From NCBI GenBank assembly GCA_020048985.1, contig JAIFLR010000002.1, forward strand, positions 1 through 32,638: a stretch of 32,638 nt of DNA, read 5' to 3'. Below are positions 27,543 to 32,638 of the stretch, one piece after another. The number at the start of each line of letters is the position of its first letter. The first letter of the stretch is position 1. Under the pieces are notes generated by a model. The model did not search any database. It was not told the origin of the DNA and was given only the letters and a program-made list of their open reading frames with translations. The DNA is from Halobacteriovorax sp. Lineage in GTDB: Bacteria > Bdellovibrionota > Bacteriovoracia > Bacteriovoracales > Bacteriovoracaceae. The position numbers were made by a program, and so were the translations under genes.

Positions 27543-28301
27543 CTATTCTTGCTTTTTCTTAGTCTTGCTACCCTTCTTCTTTTTACCTTTAGCTATGATA
27601 AAGGCTACGGCGCCGGCTATACCCAGACCGAGAAGAAGCATGTTGCTATTGTCGTCTTCGCCTTCATTGCCACGTTTTTTCGTTTTGTTGGCCTGAAGAT
27701 CCATCGCCGAGTTTGGATTAAATGTCGTATCAGAAAAATTCGCGTCTTCAGATTTTCCTGTGCGAAGGTTAGCAAGCTCTGCTTTCTTCTGACGGAAAAC
27801 TCTTAGAGTTGAAACGAGTTTATCCATGATTGGCTGATAAGCCGCGTACTGATCTTTCCCCACTGAGAAAGTAACTGCCACACCAAGATCTTCTTTTACA
27901 GTTGCAAGGTAGCGAGTGTAGAAACCAGGAACTTCTGAAGCCAGGTGAAGAGCATCAACCCATTGGTGCTCATTAACTCTGGTCATCTTCGTACTCTTAG
28001 CTTCAGAGATTTGTTTTTTTCCGCCTGGAAGCGCGAACTCTTTAGGCTTTTTCAGGTAGGCCATGTATTCATCAAGGCTATCTTGCTCACCACGAATTTT
28101 GGCAGCTAGAATGATGATTGATTCTTTTTTTCTGTCAGCATTGTCACTCTGGCAAACGTACTCCGTTCCTTCGAGAGCGCACTCCCACCCTGGTGGAAGT
28201 TCAAATTCACAGTATTTGCTGGAAAATCTCTTCGCAAATGAGGTCGAACCCCAAAGAACGAGGGTGAATACCAGTAAAATCTTCAATAGAACAGGCCTCA
28301 T
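27543..28301 (-). CDS. exported protein with C-terminal membrane anchor and Lys-rich tail
   Basis: 252 aa with a signal peptide at 1-23. The globular part begins CEFELPPGWECALEGTEYVC (C31, C41, C50). The pattern of a short strand followed by PPGW resembles PsbP/DcrB/DUF1795-like lipoprotein folds; this is a weak resemblance. A linker at about 185-218 precedes a single membrane segment (about 222-238) and a tail of 14 residues with eight Lys. The ends imply a periplasmic domain anchored at its C-terminus with a cytoplasmic basic tail. It is upstream of the 606-aa gene in the same direction, separated by a terminator-like hairpin. Function unknown. Confidence 0.8.
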   Translation of the reverse strand: MRPVLLKILLVFTLVLWGSTSFAKRFSSKYCEFELPPGWECALEGTEYVCQSDNADRKKESIIILAAKIRGEQDSLDEYMAYLKKPKEFALPGGKKQISEAKSTKMTRVNEHQWVDALHLASEVPGFYTRYLATVKEDLGVAVTFSVGKDQYAAYQPIMDKLVSTLRVFRQKKAELANLRTGKSEDANFSDTTFNPNSAMDLQANKTKKRGNEGEDDNSNMLLLGLGIAGAVAFIIAKGKKKKGSKTKKKQE

Positions 28302-28389
28302 GAGCTTTATCCTTGTCAGTATAGTAAGAATTCTTTATACCATTCTAACCTGATCTCAACTGGTTACAACCAAACAAAAATTGCCTTAT

Positions 28390-29133
28390 ATGAAAGACAA
28401 TAAGCATTCACTTTATATATTCGGGCCTTGTGCCCTGGAGTCGCTTGAGCAAATAACTCCAGTAGCTGCCTTACTTAAAAGGCATGGGCTGACCTATTTG
28501 CGGACTCAACTGTTCAAACCCCGTACTAACCCCGATTCGTTTCAGGGCCTGGGTAAAGACGGGATTACGATCCTGGAAACCTTGCGAAAAACCTACAGTC
28601 CGGCGGAACTAAAGTTTGTCTGTGAGGCCTGCTCCACTGATCAACTGGAAATTATCGCCCCTTGGGCTTCCGTGATTCAAATTGGTGCCCGCAACATGCA
28701 GAACTTTGAGCTTTTGAAAGCGGTGGGAAAACGTTTTTCTGAGCATAATGATTTTGTTTTACTTAAACGTGGCTTTGCCAACACGGTTGAAGAGTGGCTC
28801 GAGTCTGCTCGCTACTTGATGCAAGGTGGAGTTCCAAAATCGAAGATTGTTTTATGTGAGCGCGGAACCCGATCAGTCACATCGCCTACTGGTGTTCAAC
28901 TAGATTTCATTGCTGCTATGGAAGCCAAAAAGTCCGGCTTTCTGGTCATCACTGACCCTAGTCACGGATCCAAGAGAAGTGAGTTTGTGATTCCTCTGGC
29001 CAAGGCCAGTTTACAGTTAGGGCTTGATGGTGTGATGGTTGAATGTCACCCTCGTCCAGCAGAGTCAGTAAGTGATGCCAAGCAGGCGATCTCTTTGGAA
29101 GAAGCCGAAAACTTTATCAAAACGTCACTTTAA
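28390..29133 (+). CDS. aroF: 3-deoxy-7-phosphoheptulonate (DAHP) synthase, KDOPS-related type
   Basis: First enzyme of the shikimate pathway: PEP + erythrose-4-phosphate to DAHP. About 247 aa, a compact form without regulatory domain. Motifs are IFGPCALES, LFKPRTNPDSFQGLG (the KPRTxPxSFQG motif separates it from KDO8P synthase), IQIGARNMQNFELLKAVG, LLKRGFANTVEEW, VLCERGTRS, and DPSHGSKRSEFV with a MVECHPRP end. ATG 28390 is preferred; an in-frame TTG at 28381 is possible, and neither has a clear ribosome-binding site. It may feed the chorismate mutase-like enzyme encoded at 10056-10484. Confidence 0.9.
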   Translation: MKDNKHSLYIFGPCALESLEQITPVAALLKRHGLTYLRTQLFKPRTNPDSFQGLGKDGITILETLRKTYSPAELKFVCEACSTDQLEIIAPWASVIQIGARNMQNFELLKAVGKRFSEHNDFVLLKRGFANTVEEWLESARYLMQGGVPKSKIVLCERGTRSVTSPTGVQLDFIAAMEAKKSGFLVITDPSHGSKRSEFVIPLAKASLQLGLDGVMVECHPRPAESVSDAKQAISLEEAENFIKTSL

Positions 29134-30318
29134 AGTCGTGCGTCCAATCAAGCCTTCTTTGATTTCTTTTTTAACATTATAGTGCTGCGTGATTTTGACA
29201 ACTGATGAGTCAGACTTCGTTTGTATTACAACTCCAGAAGCAACCAGAATATTTCCGCCAATATAATCGAACTCAAAGAAATCAATCTTCATTCCCTTAT
29301 AAAAGTCATCGGCGAGACCTTTATCAATGACTACGAACTCTTTTTTCGGCGAAACTTTTGTCACAGCTGATTCGAGATCGTAGGTTTTAAACTTACTATC
29401 CACTAAACGAGTGGCACTTTTATCTACACGGCGGATTAGATTAAATCCGAATGCGGTTCCAAGATCCGTCGAATTTCCGGAAACAACCTGACTGCCTCTG
29501 AGCTCAACTCGCCAAGTATTCCCCAGAGCAAAATTCAGACCAGCATAAGGGGCCATCAATTCTCGATTGGATGAAGCGTAGAGCTCTGTGCCTCTATTAT
29601 AAACTGGGCGCTCCAAAGGAGTGTCTTCATAGGGATCATTTTTAATGGAACTAATACCATCCACTCCGGCCACCAAGGCCACATATCTCCAGGACATTGC
29701 CGCTTCTGCCTGCCAATAAATCTCATCCGAGAGGTCAGCACCAGGTCGGCGATAGCCAGCCCTTAGGGTAAAAAAATTATTATTTTTAGCAAAGTAAGTG
29801 ACACCCAAACCGGCCGACAATTCATTTCCGTGATCTCCCAAGATAAGAACCTCAGGGTCATCGGTCGTAGCGTTGTATTCTTCGTTGTTATAAGGAGTGT
29901 AGCGAAACAGCCCTTCTAGTGTGTACTGCAACTGATCCACCTGCTCGAAAGCGAACATGATGCTGGCAAAAGTAGATTGGAGTCCATTGGAACTTGCCGT
30001 GACTTCCTCGCTAGAGACTTCCTGTTTATATTGATTCTGTCTGAACCTGAAGCCTAGTCCAAACTGCAAGTCACTTGTTGCCCCGTAATAGCCTGCGACC
30101 TCTGATTGAATCCGGTTAAAGGACTCTCCATCTGCTAAGTCTACTTTCTCTCCGTCTCTATCAATCTTTTTTGAAGTGCTAAAAGAATCAGCATAGAGTC
30201 CGATTTGATAGCCCTTGGCCCGCAACAGACGTGTGGTTGGAATATAGGAAGAGGCTGGCGGAACCTGAGCTTGAGCTTCTGCCACGATCAGAATAAACAA
30301 AAGAAAAAATAGTCTCAT
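29125..30318 (-). CDS. exported beta-rich, probable outer membrane protein with C-terminal FlgT-like domain
   Basis: 397 aa from ATG 30318. This start gives a clean signal peptide (MRLFFLLFILIVAEAQAQ) and follows the upstream stop by 7 nt; an earlier in-frame ATG at 30363 lies inside the upstream gene. Residues about 25-290 show alternating aromatic/polar strands with Gly and Asn/Asp turns (LQFGLGFRFRQNQY, LSAGLGVTYFAKN), as in an outer membrane beta-barrel. The last 95 residues (FVVIDKGLADDFYKGMKIDF, then IGGNILVASGVV) resemble small beta domains that end FlgT-like and related envelope proteins. The 3' end overlaps the convergent DAHP synthase gene by 9 nt. Barrel assignment is moderate. Confidence 0.75.
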   Translation of the reverse strand: MRLFFLLFILIVAEAQAQVPPASSYIPTTRLLRAKGYQIGLYADSFSTSKKIDRDGEKVDLADGESFNRIQSEVAGYYGATSDLQFGLGFRFRQNQYKQEVSSEEVTASSNGLQSTFASIMFAFEQVDQLQYTLEGLFRYTPYNNEEYNATTDDPEVLILGDHGNELSAGLGVTYFAKNNNFFTLRAGYRRPGADLSDEIYWQAEAAMSWRYVALVAGVDGISSIKNDPYEDTPLERPVYNRGTELYASSNRELMAPYAGLNFALGNTWRVELRGSQVVSGNSTDLGTAFGFNLIRRVDKSATRLVDSKFKTYDLESAVTKVSPKKEFVVIDKGLADDFYKGMKIDFFEFDYIGGNILVASGVVIQTKSDSSVVKITQHYNVKKEIKEGLIGRTTLK

Positions 30319-30325
30319 GAATTGA

Positions 30326-30928
30326 TTATAGAGAAGAGCCGGTTGATTGTAAAAAGGAGACATTAGGCTTATCGAAAGACACCAAATCTGCCTCCCGGTA
30401 CCAAATGCCGTTGTTTTTGGTGAAGAGGCAAATGGACTGGTAGGCCAGCGCTGTAAACTCGTGGAACTCTTTTTTCGCCATTTCTATGGATACATGAAGG
30501 TCTGGGCCGTCTTGAAATCTGCCAATAGTTAAAAAGGTCTTCTGGGAATCCTTCATCTTCTTTTCCCGGTCTGTAATGTAGGACTGGCAAATAGCGAAGA
30601 GGGACTCCTGGCATAAAGCAAATTCTTCATCGACCTGCGGATTTAAATAGAGAATTTTGTTTTTTTTATATTCATGAACATCCAGGCCAGAAAATTTCAT
30701 GACGTGATTAGCAGTATTTTCAAAAAAGAAAGACTCAAGCTCTTCAATGAGTTCTTGCTGAAGCGCCTTGGTCTCTGTGACTTCAACTTCAAAGGGAGGC
30801 ACTATCGGTAAATGGAGATAAGGATTGGTTTGATATTTGGGGTCAAATCTCGACCTAAAACTATCAATGTTTTTTGCAAAAGCGTTATCGGGATAAAATG
30901 TCAGGCCAAGGAAATACTTGGTATTCAT
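30326..30928 (-). CDS. 2H-phosphoesterase-like (2'-5' RNA ligase-like) protein with altered first motif
   Basis: 200 aa, cytoplasmic. The layout fits the 2H superfamily: YLHLPIVPPFEVEV (H39-L-P41) where the family has HxT/S followed by hydrophobic-PPF, and DLHVSIEMA (H145-V-S147) for the second HxT/S. The second motif is intact; the first has Pro in place of Thr/Ser, so activity is uncertain. It is the first gene of a two-gene unit with the outer membrane protein, 7 nt apart. No clear ribosome-binding site is seen. Substrate unknown. Confidence 0.6.
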   Translation of the reverse strand: MNTKYFLGLTFYPDNAFAKNIDSFRSRFDPKYQTNPYLHLPIVPPFEVEVTETKALQQELIEELESFFFENTANHVMKFSGLDVHEYKKNKILYLNPQVDEEFALCQESLFAICQSYITDREKKMKDSQKTFLTIGRFQDGPDLHVSIEMAKKEFHEFTALAYQSICLFTKNNGIWYREADLVSFDKPNVSFLQSTGSSL

Positions 30929-30964
30929 TTGAATATTTTAAAGGCCAGTGAGTGATAAACAAAG

Positions 30965-31000
30965 AAAAAAGAGGAGAGGAACAAATTCTCCCCTCTTTTT
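30965..31000. terminator. terminator after enolase
   Basis: AAAAAGAGG-A-GAGG pairs with a CTC-C-CCTCTTTTT arm around a short loop, with one mismatch; A and T runs lie on either side. It follows the minus-strand enolase gene (stop at 31013) by 13 nt and precedes the 2H-like gene. Confidence 0.8.
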
Positions 31001-31012
31001 ATGAAAAATAGC

Positions 31013-32293
31013 TTATTTAACGGGTTCAAACACGGCAGAAGCGCCCAGTTCCTCTTCTATTCGAAGAAGTTGATTGTATTTCTCCATTCTGTCTGACCTT
31101 GAAGCCGAGCCCGTCTTGATGTGACCGGCACCAGAGGCAACTGCCAAATCAGCAATGAAAGAGTCTGCCGTCTCGCCCGAGCGGTGAGAAATGATCGCCT
31201 TAAATCCATTATCGTAGGCCAGTTTAAGTGTATCGAAAGTCTCTGAAAGTGAACCGATCTGATTCACTTTAACTAAAATGGCATTGGCCTCTTTATTATC
31301 AATACCACGCTTGAGAATTTTAGCGTTAGTCACAAACAGATCATCCCCTACGTTCACTAATTTGCTGCCTAACTTGGCCTGGAAGTTAATGAAACCTTTC
31401 TGATCACTTTCATCAAAGCCATCTTCGATTGAATAGATCGGAGCAATGTTCATCATGTGCTCATAATAAGGAATCATTTCATCTGAAGTATAAGTCTTGC
31501 CCTGCATTTCATATTTACCGTCTTTATAAAATTCCGAAGCCGCACAATCTAGTGAAAGGGAGATATCAATACCTGGTTTGTACCCAGCTTTAGTAATTGC
31601 CGTTAGAATACACTCAATGGCCTCATCATGACTTTTGAGATCAGGAGCGAATCCCCCCTCATCACCAACGTTGGTCGAGTAACCTTTATCAGACAAAACT
31701 TTTTTCAAGTTGTGAAAAACTTCTACCCCTGCACGAAAGTTTTCAGAGAAACTTTTCTTCATGTGAGGAACGATCATAAATTCTTGAATATCAAGATTAT
31801 TCGAAGCGTGAGCTCCCCCATTGATGATGTTCATCAGTGGAGTTGGCAGTCTCATTTTTCCAGTAGGATTAGGAATTTTTAAATCTTCAAAAAGATATTT
31901 ATAAACAGGCTTCCCTTTAACCAAAGCAGCAGCACGACAAACGGCCATAGAAACACCAAGAATGGCGTTAGCACCCAACTTATCTTTATTTTCAGTGCCG
32001 TCAATTTCAAGCATAAGATGATCAATCGAGCGCTGTTCAAAAACGCTCTTGCCAATCAGTTTTGGAGCAATAAGTTTATTCACATTATCAACGGCCTTAA
32101 GAACACCTTTACCCATATAGTGAGTTTTATCCCCATCACGAAGTTCCAAAGCTTCACGGCTTCCAGTTGAAGCACCTGACGGAACTGAGGCGCGGCCAAC
32201 AAACCCATTCTCAGTTGTGACATCAACTTCGATAGTTGGATTCCCACGTGAATCTAAAATCTGGCGTGCGTGAATATTTTTGATGCTACTCAT
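31013..32293 (-). CDS. eno: enolase (phosphopyruvate hydratase)
   Basis: Glycolytic 2-phosphoglycerate dehydratase; often also part of the RNA degradosome. 426 aa from ATG 32293, chosen because AAGGAG lies 6 nt upstream and [20 protein letters not shown] is the normal N-terminus; an upstream ATG would add 12 residues. Motifs are [37 protein letters not shown], the metal ligands in YSIEDGFDE and NVGDDLFVT, and ILVKVNQIG. The C-terminal [17 protein letters not shown] and [20 protein letters not shown] complete the set. The common ETED is ETAD here, a mild difference. Confidence 0.98.
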   Translation of the reverse strand: MSSIKNIHARQILDSRGNPTIEVDVTTENGFVGRASVPSGASTGSREALELRDGDKTHYMGKGVLKAVDNVNKLIAPKLIGKSVFEQRSIDHLMLEIDGTENKDKLGANAILGVSMAVCRAAALVKGKPVYKYLFEDLKIPNPTGKMRLPTPLMNIINGGAHASNNLDIQEFMIVPHMKKSFSENFRAGVEVFHNLKKVLSDKGYSTNVGDEGGFAPDLKSHDEAIECILTAITKAGYKPGIDISLSLDCAASEFYKDGKYEMQGKTYTSDEMIPYYEHMMNIAPIYSIEDGFDESDQKGFINFQAKLGSKLVNVGDDLFVTNAKILKRGIDNKEANAILVKVNQIGSLSETFDTLKLAYDNGFKAIISHRSGETADSFIADLAVASGAGHIKTGSASRSDRMEKYNQLLRIEEELGASAVFEPVK

Positions 32294-32352
32294 AAAAGCT
32301 CCTTGTTTAAGATCTAAAAGGTACCGCAAAAATTAGATTTTCGGGAAAAAAA

Positions 32353-32638
32353 TTAGCTTTTGGCCCGCCGCCAAAAGATGATTCCTCCTAGATAAAGAGG
32401 AATTAAAAGACCACATAGCCATTTAAGTGAACTAAGAACCGGAAGGAGCTGATGAGTCGACACAAGCTCTCTATTATAAAGAAAGAGGATGATCAGACTT
32501 GTTTCAAATAGATCCAGCGTGCCGGGAACAAAGGCAATCCAAAGTTGATTTTTCTTGGGGAGATGCTTTTTAAGTGCGAGAAACCACAGCCAAGTGTAGT
32601 TAGACAGGAACCAAAGATCAAAAAACTCAGCGTAGAGG
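32353..32638 (-). CDS. integral membrane protein, C-terminal part (5' end outside window)
   Basis: An open frame on minus enters from the right edge and stops at TAA (32355-32353), giving about 94 residues. It has three hydrophobic segments, beginning near FDLWFLSNYTWLWFLALKK, then TLDLFETSLIILFLY, then WLCGLLIPLYLGGIIFW, ending in a basic RRAKS. It lies upstream of enolase in the same direction with about 60 nt between. The family is not recognised. Coding is supported by the uninterrupted frame and membrane-protein composition. Confidence 0.7.
   Translation of the reverse strand, partial: LYAEFFDLWFLSNYTWLWFLALKKHLPKKNQLWIAFVPGTLDLFETSLIILFLYNRELVSTHQLLPVLSSLKWLCGLLIPLYLGGIIFWRRAKS

Noticed and set aside
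28381-28389. TTG start for DAHP synthase
   Set aside because: Adds only three residues and has no ribosome-binding site; ATG 28390 is simpler, though not proven.

Overview
The window is chromosomal DNA of a moderately AT-rich Gram-negative bacterium. Gene content points to the Bdellovibrionota (predatory 'Bdellovibrio and like organisms'), most likely a Bacteriovorax/Peredibacter relative. The reasons are a DUF4416 gene beside the heptose kinase and pheST, very long secreted low-complexity envelope proteins, a FliA-type promoter in front of one of them, and abundant peptidoglycan-active enzymes. This placement is inference from gene content and the general look of the 16S; no database was searched.

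Left end (1-4235): an rRNA operon on the minus strand, 16S - tRNA-Ile(GAU) - 23S, with the 23S cut off by the window edge. Its control region is unusually readable: an AT-rich upstream stretch, a -35/-10 promoter with a 17-nt spacer, boxB-like and boxA-like antitermination sites, two UUCG hairpins, and complementary sequences on both sides of 16S that would form the processing stem.

4236-11304 (all minus): a tight housekeeping operon in transcription order: lytic transglycosylase, AroQ-like chorismate mutase, cmk, heptose kinase, DUF4416, pheS, pheT. 11432-14883 (plus): a YyaL-type thioredoxin-domain protein, a short alpha-methylacyl-CoA racemase-like protein and SlyD, closed by a strong terminator. 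14937-15538 (minus): a HigBA-like toxin-antitoxin pair with a candidate operator inside its promoter. 15668-17262 (minus): a secreted YiiX-type papain-like protein coupled to an L-Ala-D/L-Glu-type epimerase, a likely peptidoglycan processing and recycling pair.

17465-28301 is the most interesting part. Two large exported proteins (886 aa at 17465-20125 and 606 aa at 25622-27442) are diverged paralogues with the same order of hydrophobic segments and motifs, and both finish with a short motif, IFxxLSNRY, followed by an acidic or basic tail. A third exported protein (507 aa, 23915-25438) carries a variant of that terminal motif and is preceded by a good FliA (sigma-28) promoter match. Interspersed are an M15 (VanY-like) peptidase, a Gly/Tyr-rich repeat protein ending in Cys-framed calcium-loop repeats, a GT-C-type membrane glycosyltransferase, a YbgC-like thioesterase, and an exported protein with a C-terminal membrane anchor and Lys-rich tail. 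Together these look like an undescribed envelope system, possibly used in motility or prey contact; the function is inference.

Right end (28381-32638): DAHP synthase (plus), then on minus a 2H-phosphoesterase-like gene coupled to an outer-membrane-type protein, enolase, and the 3' end of a membrane protein that runs off the window. No insertion sequence, prophage or CRISPR array was seen.
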